Shown here one piece after another: positions 20,501 through 30,800 of a stretch of 64,000 bases of DNA. The stretch comes from Berberis thunbergii (Eukaryota > Streptophyta > Magnoliopsida > Ranunculales > Berberidaceae). Positions within the stretch are counted from its first letter, which is position 1; every line of letters starts with the position of its first letter. The stretch lies in NCBI GenBank assembly GCA_003290165.1, contig QNQO01007598.1, positions 186,001 to 250,000 on the forward strand, given 5' to 3'. A program made the translations under genes and the position numbers. The notes under the pieces are model-generated. The model saw only the letters and a program-made list of their open reading frames with translations. It did no database searches and was not told the DNA's origin.

Positions 20501-23500
20501 ATCACTTGTACTTCTTAGTAGGGACATTTATTTTATTTGTAGGCTAACTGGATATTATAATAATCTTTCGGGTTAGTTAAATTTTAGCGACTAGCTTATT
20601 TTTGGTTTATAGAGAACCCATATTCACACTTAAATTTTGTCAATGAATTCTTAGCAAATACCATTTTAGTGATTGCACCAGTTGGTAGAATTTGATACTA
20701 TATTAAATGGTATGTCAAATGTTAAATCATGCATGGTACCATGTTAGGGTTGCAGACTCAATATTCAACATTTATGGAAGTTACATTTTTGCAAGCAATT
20801 GTAGTGATTCTTGATGATGTTTAGCAGTATTAGTTTAGTCAGCAAGGTTCTTAACACATCTTGAATCCATAACTAATCATACTGTACTGCAAATAAATTT
20901 TGGAAAGCCATTATAGGACTCAATTGTTAGAAGATCACCAATCTTCGGCAAATGATACTTATTGCTAATAGCACATGTATTCCAGTCTTTCAATAACGCC
21001 TCAATATTGTAATCGGATGTTGAGAGTTTTTAGCTCTTATAATCTATTCCTTTGTTTCTCAATGAACATTTAATCTTTATCATAATATGGTCCCAATTTA
21101 CCAAAAAACTCTTGGAATCACATTCCCTAAAAGAGACATGGGAAGAGCATAAGATACTAAAGGAAATCCATAATATCCTCTGAAAACCGTCTCATTCCTT
21201 TCTTGCTAAAGGATACCAAATAATTACATATGATATTAGGGACCAAAACACCTATTTCCTAACCTTAGAGAAAGCTTGGCATTTCCATGCAAGAAAGCGC
21301 ATCCTCAGCGTATCAGGCTATCCCATTCGACCCCACAAGCATGTGTAAAATGGTGCCACACAAAGCTAGAAGCTTGCAATGAAGAAAAAATGATCTCGAG
21401 ATTCTACGTTAATGTCACACAAGGGACGACCCACCTCCAAACCCATGCTTCTATTAGCCAAAATCGACTTGATTCCATACGAGCTCCCAAACAAAGAAAG
21501 ACACCTTGGGAGGAACATTTCCCTCCATAAAAATGAATAGGAAAGTTATGCCTAACCTCGGTGGCGGTTTCTCATCAACTAAATGATTAGACAAAATAAA
21601 CAGAGAAAGACTCCTCTTTGACCATATCTACTTCCACTCGTGTTGTCATTATCTGGCAACACCAAACCTTGAGCCACCATTAAATTGTTGGCTTTCATCT
21701 TTTCCCATTCATTGAGAACCGTTAAAGATGAAGATTCCACCTTCCTTCAATTGTACCTTCACGTCGAATTCTTTTACCTTTTATCCTTCTTCCTTTGTTT
21801 CGTGTTTGTTTATTTATCATTTATTATTCTATATATAATAATAAGAAAGGAAAGGAAGGTGGGTAGAAATACTCATTAGATACTATAGTCAATGGTTTCT
21901 AATAAGTATCAAGGCCTTTTTCAGATGGTTCTAGAACAATATAAAGCTCAGTTGGTTTGATACCCTTCCTTTCCTTCTCACTCGTGGGATACGTCCGTCC
22001 CCATCCTACCTCTAATGTTGTCTAGTAGTCTACCCGTTTAAGTAAGCAAGATAAGTGATGATGTGCTCAATGTCACTTGACGATCGAGGTAAGCTACTTG
22101 ATTGAATACCATATCATTGAGTTGTTCCCCTCCTCTTAGCTCTTTTGTGTAACTTCCTTTCTCAGTACGAGGCTTCTTTCTTTTCGATAGTTCGTGAGCT
22201 CTATTGTTTCATCCCTTAGCTACTGTTCTGAGTAAGTGAGTGAAGTGATGCCAAGCTCGATATCATTTCATGAACGAGTTTAAGGAAGCCCCCATGTAGG
22301 GAGTTTGGGGTTTACTTTTTTGAATTGAGTTACCGAGCTTTGTAATAGCTTACGTTGCTCTACCTGATCTGAGCTAGTGAAGTGTAACATTTGTGCTCAT
22401 TCTTTGGCTGATGAGTTCCTTGTTTTACCTTATTTGCTCTCGCTTTCTTCATTGTCATTTTTTGTCCATAAGCTCTCCCCCTGTCATTCTCTTTGGAAGT
22501 TGCACTGCCTAATCAGAAGTTTATTAAGGACTTAAAAGTGAATCTCACTATAGAATTCAATATTCCCCTCCTGCCTTGGTTGGTGCCTCTGAATTTCAAG
22601 CAGTGGTAGTAGCCTCCTCCATATCCCTCAAAAGTGTACTCCCACAAACAATGCAAAAATCCAAAGTGTTTGTGTTTGACATTGTTTATTTAAATGTTTA
22701 TGTAATGTAAATAAGCAAAAATTATAGGAATTGTTGTACAAACACTATCATAAATTCCTTGAAGGGAAAACAAGATGGCACACAAAGATGCTAAGATTTA
22801 ATATATGTGCATTCCAATATTTGCTTTCTATCAAAGAAAACCTTTGAATATCTGTACTGTGAGATTAGGATGTGGGACATCGGAGGTTATGCATTAGAAA
22901 TTTCAGAGAAGAGGTAGGAATGCTTGAAGTTGTGTATCTTTTCTTTTTTGATGAATCAGATATGGAAGCGTGCTATTCACTTATGGTAATGGGGACATGA
23001 TAGATGAAGATGAACTCTTCGAATTGGAGTGGGAAGGTTGTTGGGGTTTTTTCAATTTTGTTTATGACTTGTGGCATAATATACATGTTTCTTTTGACTT
23101 TTTTGACATGACTTGGATAGTAGATTGTGCAACTGAAAAATGAAAAATAATAAGAATTAAACATTAATGGCAACATAATAAGATTTTGACATATGACTCG
23201 AGCTATAAAATGGAGGTATATTAATTATTTAAATATTTTGGATTTACCCTTTATCGTAATATGAATTTGAACCATTGTCCATTTTACTTGAGTTAACAAC
23301 TTTTGCAATAAATTATAAAATAATAATTGTTATTGTGTTATTTCAATGTCTGTGTACTAATTTTTTGAGATTCATGGTTTCGTTGTGTCTTAGATATGGC
23401 AAATTAAAGTCAACTTTATCCCTTTTGGCAAGGATATGGTCCAGGCCTTGAAGACAAATAGGTGTCGCAATGCATGTGCCTTCCCATGCTCACGCACACG

Positions 23501-23612
23501 ACTTGAAAGCCTCACAAAGAGCCAACGCCTCTGCTTAAAAACTTCTTGCTAAAACTATATTTACTAGTGCCTACAACTCTTCCTATCAAAAGGCAGACCC
23601 ATAACATATGGG
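20501..23612. other. Intergenic region, nothing recognised
   Basis: About 3.1 kb of AT-rich DNA with only short spurious frames. No transposon ends, RNA gene or homology was recognised. A tRNA-like GCTCAGTTGG string near 21952 lacks a B box. Confidence 0.4.
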
Positions 23613-23621
23613 GACTCACCC

Positions 23622-24010
23622 GGACCCGGGGGGGCTTCTGCGCACAAAGGGTAGGAGGAGCTCCTGCGCATGGATCTAGACCGTCGGATCTGATGGACGG
23701 TTTAGATTTGTGGATTTGAAAAAATAAAAAATCACAGTTAACTCAATTTTTTTTCACAGTTATCTCACCCCGCCATTGTTGTTCATCAGTAGAGAGAGAA
23801 AAAAAAATTGGTGGTGACGAAAAATTTTCAGTTTTCTCACCTCCGCTTTCCACCCTCCGCCACCACCAAATTCACCACCCCCACCCACTCTATTACTCTC
23901 TCCCCCTCCACTCACACCTCTTGTTCCACCTCCACCTCCACCTGTTATCTCACCTCTACCTCCACCACCACCAGTGAGTTCACCATCACCGCCCCCCCCC
24001 CCCCCCCCCC
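23622..24010 (+). repeat. Left terminal inverted repeat arm of the MULE
   Basis: Matches the reverse complement of 25320-25744 in order: CTGCGCACAAAGGG, GGATCT.GACC, GATGGACGGTT.AGATTTG, AAAAATCACAGTTAACTC, GAGAGAGAAAAAAAAATTGG, then a CCACC-rich stretch. A run of 19 C residues ends the unit at 23992-24010. Confidence 0.82.
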
Positions 24011-24023
24011 ACCATACTGTGTA

Positions 24024-24330
24024 AGATTTGTTGATTTGAAAAAAATAAAAAATCACAGTTAACTCAATTTTTTTTCACAGTTATCTCACCCCCGCCATTG
24101 TTGTTCATCAGTAGAGAGAAAAAAAAAAATTGGTGGTGACGAAAAATTTTCAGTTATCTCACCTCCGCTTTCCACCCTCCGCCACCACCAAATTCACCAC
24201 CCCCACCCACCACCACCTCTATTACTCTCTCCCCCTCCACCCACACCTCTTGTTCCACCTCCACCTGTTATCTCACCTCCACCTCCACCACCACCAGTGA
24301 GTTCACCATCCACCAGTTGACCATCAATCA
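24024..24330 (+). repeat. Tandem duplicate of the inner left arm (320-bp offset)
   Basis: Starting at AGATTTGTTGATTTG, this repeats 23704-24010 with small differences. The right arm has no such second copy, so the duplication arose on the left side only. Confidence 0.8.
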
Positions 24331-24461
24331 AAGGCTATGCTCAATTTGAAAGGATACCTAGCTTTGAAAGGAACTTAAGTGTGCAGAACTGTTACTGTGG
24401 GTGGTCGTTTTTTGAGGTGCTCCTACAAAGGAAAGGTATCTCGTCGAGAAAGCAAGTGAAG

Positions 24462-24830
24462 ATGGTGGAAAAGCCAAAGGGAGGTAGAAAAGAGGAGGTG
24501 GTGACCAGAGAGTACACCATCAACCTTCACAAGCGCCTTCATGGCTGCACCTTTAAGAAGAAGGCCCCCAAGGCAATCAAAGAGATCAGGAAGTTTGCTC
24601 AATCAGCTATGGGAACAGAGGATGTGAGAGTAGATGTGAAGTTGAACAAGCACATCTGGAGCAGTGGGATTCGAAGTGTTCCTAGGATGGCCAGGGTTAG
24701 AATTGCTCGCAAGAGGAATGATGATGAGGATGCCAAGGAAGAGTTGTACTCACTTGTCACAGTTGCTGAGATCCCTGCAGAAGGGATCAAGGGACTAGGG
24801 ACAAAGGTCATTGAAGAAGGTGATGATTGA
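24462..24830 (+). CDS. RPL31: 60S ribosomal protein eL31 (intronless copy within MULE)
   Basis: The 122-residue frame starts [20 protein letters not shown] and continues with the eL31 blocks [30 protein letters not shown] and [14 protein letters not shown]. Length and order match plant eL31 (about 120 residues), a large-subunit protein at the rim of the peptide exit tunnel. The frame is open 27 codons further upstream, but the ATG at 24462 (AAGATGGTGG) gives the family N-terminus. Plant RPL31 genes normally contain introns; none is present here, and a 9-A tract follows the stop by about 180 bp (25009-25017), so this is probably a retrocopy carried by the MULE. A few normally basic positions differ (WSSGIR, PRMAR). 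Intact and possibly expressed, but not shown to be. Confidence 0.85.
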   Translation: MVEKPKGGRKEEVVTREYTINLHKRLHGCTFKKKAPKAIKEIRKFAQSAMGTEDVRVDVKLNKHIWSSGIRSVPRMARVRIARKRNDDEDAKEELYSLVTVAEIPAEGIKGLGTKVIEEGDD

Positions 24831-25008
24831 TCATCTAGTTGATCGAATTCTATATTGTTTTGATTATGTAGTAATTCTAGAAACACAAATCCATGAGGAA
24901 AGAGTGAGACATTCAAGAATAGCTTTACCAGAGTTTTTGTTTTGTGGATTCATATTGTGACTTTAGTTATTTTGAGTTTACTCTGTTTATCTGATCCAGT
25001 TTTACCTT

Positions 25009-25017
25009 AAAAAAAAA
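25009..25017 (+). other. A9 tract, possible poly(A) remnant of the RPL31 retrocopy
   Basis: Nine adenines follow a 180-bp 3' UTR-like stretch after the eL31 stop codon. Short A-runs are common in this DNA, so it only weakly supports reverse transcription of a polyadenylated mRNA. Confidence 0.35.
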
Positions 25018-25319
25018 CACCATTATTTGAACAATGTTCTACTTGCTTCAGTATTTCATTGTCATTATTGAATATCTATCTTTTAGACCTTTTTTTTTAC
25101 TTTTTTCAGAACTGTAATGGCGGAATGGGGTTTGATGCAATTTGATAAGTGGTGTTTTAAACATGTAAATAAAGGATGCAACTAAACAGCTCGTTTTTGT
25201 TTTGCCAAATTAAGTGTGACCAGGTTGGTAATTGTCAGTTTGTGAGTTGTGCTTTAATAGATCAAGGCATATCGAGAAAGGAGTTGCTTACACTCCTTCC
25301 AACCAGTCTGTGGAGATCT

Positions 25320-25744
25320 TACACAGTGTAGTGGATTGGGCGATGGTGGGGGAGGTGAGTAAACTGGTGGTGGCGGAGGTGGTGGGGGTGGAGATGGAGG
25401 TGGAGGTGGAGATTGATAAACTGGTGGTGGTGGAGGTGGAACAAGAGGTGTGGGTGGAGGAGGTGAGAGAGTAATAGAGGTGGTGGTGAAGGCAGAGTGG
25501 GTGGGGGTGGTGAATTTGGTGGTGGCGGAGGGTGGAGAGTGGAGGTGAGATAACTGTGAAAATTTTTCGTCACCACCAATTTTTTTTCTCTCTCTATTGA
25601 TGAACAACTGTGAAAAAAAATTGAGTTAACTGTGATTTTTTATTTTTTAAAATTCACAAATCTGAACCGTCCATCAAATCCGATGGTCCAGATCCATGTG
25701 CAGGAACTCCTCCTGCCCTTTGTGCGCAGGAGCCCCCCAGGTCC
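25320..25744 (-). repeat. Right terminal inverted repeat arm of the MULE
   Basis: Inverted partner of the left arm. On the minus strand a Pro-rich frame (25607-25254) contains VYQSPPPPPSPPPP and VYSPPPPSP units, the style of extensins. The left arm shows the same composition in decayed form, so a cell-wall gene fragment may have been incorporated into the arms (inference). Confidence 0.8.
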
Positions 25745-25753
25745 GACTCACCC

Positions 25754-27830
25754 TAGTTTTAGACCGGGATAACTTTGTTGAGAATAAAATTTTCAGTATC
25801 CCTCATGTAAACTATGGACAATGACTCTCATTTATGTTTTTACAACGGTATAACCGTCTTAGTACATAATGGTTCACACGTTGGAGTTAGAAAGTTGGAC
25901 ACGTTTCTAAATGGTGAGTGTTAATGGTAGACCTCATTGGGATTAGGGTGCAAAGGTCTAATAGTAAAGGCTGGCCCTAACTTAAATTAGTAAACTATTA
26001 GCTAAAATAAATGAAACTTTCCATTATTACTCTTACATCTTCTTCTTCGCTCCCTCCATTTTCTCCATTAAACACCATCTTACGTTTAGATCCACGAAGT
26101 GGGTTTCCGCTTCCATAATTCACTTGCGTGAGTTTTATGGCAACGATGAATGAAATTGAAAGTTGTTGTCAGTTCACACGGTTAGATCAACATGTGATTT
26201 TCAATTTACACATTTGGTCTAATCGTGAAATTGGAATCCATGCAATTTGAGTTAACAATGTGAACTTCAACAACTTTTCAAAAGAACTTGCTATTTGGAT
26301 AACTCAGTCCAACCGCAAAGTTGGTTCAAACCATGGTTTTCACTATAACACGGTTGGTTTGATTGTGAAATTTGAACTCACGGTTTGAGGCAACCATGTG
26401 TTCTAACAACAATTTTTACAAAAGCTCACTCTCGGTGAAATTTTTGTAACCATACGGTTGGCTCAAATCGAGGGAATTCAAGGTAAGCTAGTCGGCCTAA
26501 TCGTAAAACTTGAATTCTCACGGTTTGAGCCAACTTGTTCGAACTGATAAGAACTTTTTAAAAAACTTGTTCTTGGTTTGGATGAGTTGGAAAGAGAAGG
26601 AAACTCAAATCAAGTTCCACTTCTAAGGAATCAATTTGAAGAGAAAGGAGAGAAGATATTAGCTAAATTTTGGAGTTAGATGGAATGTGGATGGTTTAAT
26701 GAAAAAATGAATACAGTGAGGAGGAAATATGGAGTTATATATGGAGGATTTAATAGAGGAAATGAAGATAATAGGAAGAAAAAGAAGAGAAGTAGATTTG
26801 AAAGTTAGACAGAGTTTGAAGGGTTTAATAAAGGAAATGAAGCTGACCGTGCGAATACGAGAATTGAGGAAAAGGAAGAAAAATAAAAGCAAATATGATA
26901 AAAGAGATAGGAATTTCAATGAAGGAAAAAAGAATAACAAAAGGTCCTCTACCGCCTGTGTCGTATTGTAATGCCATATTGCTATCCCACTCATACTATA
27001 ACGGAAATGCAGGCTGATGGTAAATTGATGGAACAAATAATATTTTGTACTACTTTTCAAGGTTTATCATAACTTTGCTTGGAACATGAATCGAGTGAAA
27101 TTGAAGGTACAGACTGCCCATCCGAACATGAATAAACCAAATTGAACAGAACAGATGGACTTCCCATTCCAACGGGTATTTGGTTTTCCTTATAACCAAA
27201 CCCAGCCTAATAGAGGCACATTGCAATTCTTTCCTACTTCCTAGCTGCCCTGCAATCTACCTACGATCCTGGTAATAATCCCTGGGTGAAAACTCATTAA
27301 TTAAGGTCAGCTCGTGAGTTTTGATCCCATAACCTCTCATCAAAGGGAGGGAAAACATCCCAATGTCATGTTAAATAGATATTCTCGTCAGTGATATCAA
27401 TTTGAATGAACGGAGATACCTGGAGATGCTGCAAGTGGACATTTTCATACTCAAGCTGCAAGTTCCTAAGTAGGCTTCGAGTATAACACTATAATACTTA
27501 ATAATAAATTGTTTGCTGGATTCCATGATAACGGAATTCTTTTACCAATGCACTTGAATAAAATCTACGCAAGAACTCTATTTTCTGGACAACTATCTGG
27601 CAAAGAAGCATAAGAAAAGAACAAAACTATTCTAGTTTTTACATTCAAAAGACTACACAGCATCCCTCTGTTTCTGTGTTTACGTCTGAAAACATTTTCT
27701 TAACGTGCTACAATACTAGTTTGTATCCAAAAAGAACCTAGAGACTAAAAAAAAAGTTTTCAAGCCTCACACAAGTAGTGTACACATGATGACTAGTATG
27801 ACGCTAGTCGAGGATAATCCAAACATTGTG
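25754..27830. other. Intergenic region
   Basis: About 2.1 kb with no supported gene. Near 26150-26560 there are three diverged blocks with the motif CACGGTTTGAG.CAAC, a degenerate repeat of roughly 120-150 bp. From 26700 to 26930 is an A/G-rich stretch giving Lys/Glu-rich frames by composition. The last part is the 3' flank of the demethylase gene. Confidence 0.4.
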
Positions 27831-30800
27831 CTATCCTTTATCTTTAGTCTGTTTTGTCCCTTTTCTATGCAATCTATCTGCCAATGGCTCAGTTGCTAGG
27901 GAATTTCTATTGAAAGCCATTATGCAAACAAATCCTGCAAGAAAGTTAATTCCATTTTATCACATAAAGCATGGAGAATTCAAAGTCTAATAACCTGATC
28001 AAAGGTGCATATATTAGTTTCGGTTGTTGCACAAAGTGTAAATTGTAAGGTGAATACTATGTTCATACTTTTTATTATCGAAATTGAAACAAGGATTACC
28101 CGCCTTCATACCTGTCAAGAAGCACTGTTGGGTTTCAGTTACTGATAGACCTGAAAAAGATAGCGAATAACTCAATCATTAGTCATTTTGTTTCGACTTC
28201 CCAGGGTAAATTGTGATCCAAGTAAATCCATATAATACTTAGTTACCCTTAAATATCGAACGGATGGATGTGCCAAAATATACAGTCCTCCTTGAACACT
28301 TTTGTATCTTGTGCCTTGGCACTTCAATTGGATTGATACTTGAATCTTGATCAGCGAAAACCTATGTAGAGGACTTTTAGTTTACAACAACAAATATCTG
28401 CAAAGATATTTTTGCTACCACCAACATACATGGTGAAATCTAGCTTATGAAGAAATGCTGTTCAACACTTCACTTCGTTATCAGATAAAAATGAAGTACA
28501 TTATCTGTAACCAAGATTAGTAATAGCATGATTAGTTGTAATTAGAAGAAAATAGGGAAAACATTTACTTCATTGACTTGGAAATATGTCCCGTTAAGCG
28601 GGAATCTTCCTTCCAGTGCTGTTCTGCTTGGGATCTGGTCAAGTGTTATTGTGATTATCAACTTGAATCTGATAGTTTTAAGTAATAACTGAATTATACA
28701 ATTGATAGAGTTGTAAACTTACAAGCAGAGTTCCCTTCACGGTCTCAGATTTCTCAGATTCATCAGTTTGTTTACCACTACAAGAAACACATGTTTTTCC
28801 TTCACACCAACAAGGTCCTTCAGGAGTTTCATCTTATTAGGCATTGAGGAGATGGATGTTATTACATACAGAGAATAAAACTGTATTATTTGCATTTCAA
28901 ATTATCAGGTATCACTCTTTAAGTAATATCAGTTCGGAAGGCATGTTCATGATATTGAACAAGCGTCATTGTTCTATGTGAATCAATGTTGTACTTACCT
29001 AGTTCCCAGATTGCTAGAAGATACGGACAATAATCATAAACTACTCGTTCGGGGACCTATAGATTATAAAAAATGTTAGGAATTAGTACGGTATAGTTCA
29101 ATATTGAGTGAGACACTCGTGTCAAAAGAGTTGGGAACAATAACTAACCCCATTCAGAAGAGGATCTGAATCTTCAAGTTGGTAGCTGCAGTCAGGGAAA
29201 ACCAGTTAGTTCCATCATATTTAGCTTTTACGATACTGTTGATCCTACTAAGTAAATGGCATTTAGCACAGCTACTTACACATGATGCCGAGTTCTGAAC
29301 CTTGTCATATTCTTTAACTTCGGCAGTGGGAGTGGGATGGAAGCCTTTAATTTTGATATTTCAGTTTCTTTGAGTAGTGCATTATTCTCATGCATATAAT
29401 AATTTTGAATTTTAGTTGCAAAATTCTTAATGTTAAGCTCAATAGTAGGAATTCCATTTCTATTTTCTGCAAATAAGTCTTCTATATCTTGTATTTGTGG
29501 TTTAGTACAAACAGGCTCCGGCCGTTCTTCGATGATAGGATCACAACTTATAAGTTTGGAGCTTCCAGAACTTGATTCTAGCATTGAACTCTGGTTATCA
29601 TTCGTCTTTTTCTCTGCTAGTATGTTCCTTGTCCTGTAGCCAAAATTTTGTTAGCCATCTTATCATGGGAATCTAGAACTTTGTATTTACAAAAGGGTTA
29701 GACGATTTTATCCCAAGAAATCTGTTAGAAGATTTTCTCCCAAGAAATCTACATTCATCTGTGTGAACATGCTAAGATGTTTACCAAGACAAAATCAATT
29801 CAGCTTTCATAAAAATCAGAACATAAAATGAAAATGTGGTAAATTGCAAAAGACACATGAAAAATGAGACGATTTGTGATAAAAAAATGTCATTTATAAA
29901 GAATAGGCATGAACATAATCTACAATTTGTGATAAAAAAAATACAGTAGTTCAAGATTAGCTTATCTCTAGTACTACTCACATCATGGCATGCAAGGTCT
30001 ATTATTACTAAAGAAAATAGCACAAGTATGAGATACATGCAGACTTAAACTGGATGCACTAGCTAATTGAAAATTTGTGATCCAAACATATAGAAGTTAA
30101 AGACTAGCTTATCACTAGTATTCATATCATGAAATGCAGGTATATCATTACTAAAAAAGAATAACACAATTATAAGATCCTGACGCGCAGCCTAATTAAT
30201 CTGGATGTACTAGCTAAGTTGGATGCAGTTACTGGCAGTCGCCTTGCCTTTACTTAATGGCATTGGCAGGTGACACTGTTGAAAAACATAATTAAATATA
30301 TAGTAGTGTGTCGTCAGTTTTTTTGAAAGCCCTTACCTAGTCTTTGTGGATATGGAAATTGGAAACTTGTACTTATAAAAGAGAAAGGTTGACGGCATTT
30401 ACCCTATATTTACACTAGATTGAACTCTGGGTAATTGATATAGGGTAAATATCCAAATGCATTTTAAAACTAACTGAAATTAAGCATGTCTGCAAACAGG
30501 CTATTAGAATAAGAGAAACTAACCTGGCAACTGCACTCGCATAGTATTGGCACTCTGCCTTCATCGGACACTCGTTGCAGTTTGGCTCTTGCTTTATACA
30601 GAAGACCTGCGCAACATGAAACATCATAAGGCCCCACCCCAGTTTATTTTCCATTTCTTGTCATAAAAGTTACATTTCAAGTGAAGAAATAATATACAAG
30701 CCTTCAGAATGTACCTTTCCAAAGGTGATCATCTGAACATGTAGCTCATACCTGCATTTATATTAATGATAAAACCAGTATTACAACCTTGTCTGTACTG

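Larger units (their letters stand above)
23622..25744 (+). mobile_element. Mutator-like (Pack-MULE-type) element carrying RPL31
   Basis: The 2.12-kb unit is bounded by a perfect 9-bp direct repeat GACTCACCC (23613-23621 and 25745-25753), the hallmark of Mutator-like transposition. It starts GGACCCGGGGGGGCTTCTGC and, read from the opposite strand, its other end is GGACCTGGGGGGCTCCTGC. The inverted similarity continues for about 400 bp. The left arm has an internal 320-bp tandem duplication. Between the arms is an intact eL31 frame and no transposase. Elements like this that carry host sequence are known as Pack-MULEs. Confidence 0.88.

Noticed and set aside
21940..21990. GCTCAGTTGG, an A-box-like sequence
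   Set aside because: No B box at the right distance, so neither a tRNA nor a SINE is supported.
24381..24461. Upstream in-frame extension of the RPL31 frame (27 codons)
   Set aside because: Family N-termini start at the MVEKxKG methionine; the extension looks like 5' UTR.
26659..27060. 133-codon minus-strand Phe/Leu/Ser-rich frame and its 80-codon Lys-rich plus-strand counterpart
   Set aside because: Both reflect an A/G-rich strand; no motif, no homology recognised, no start or splice context.
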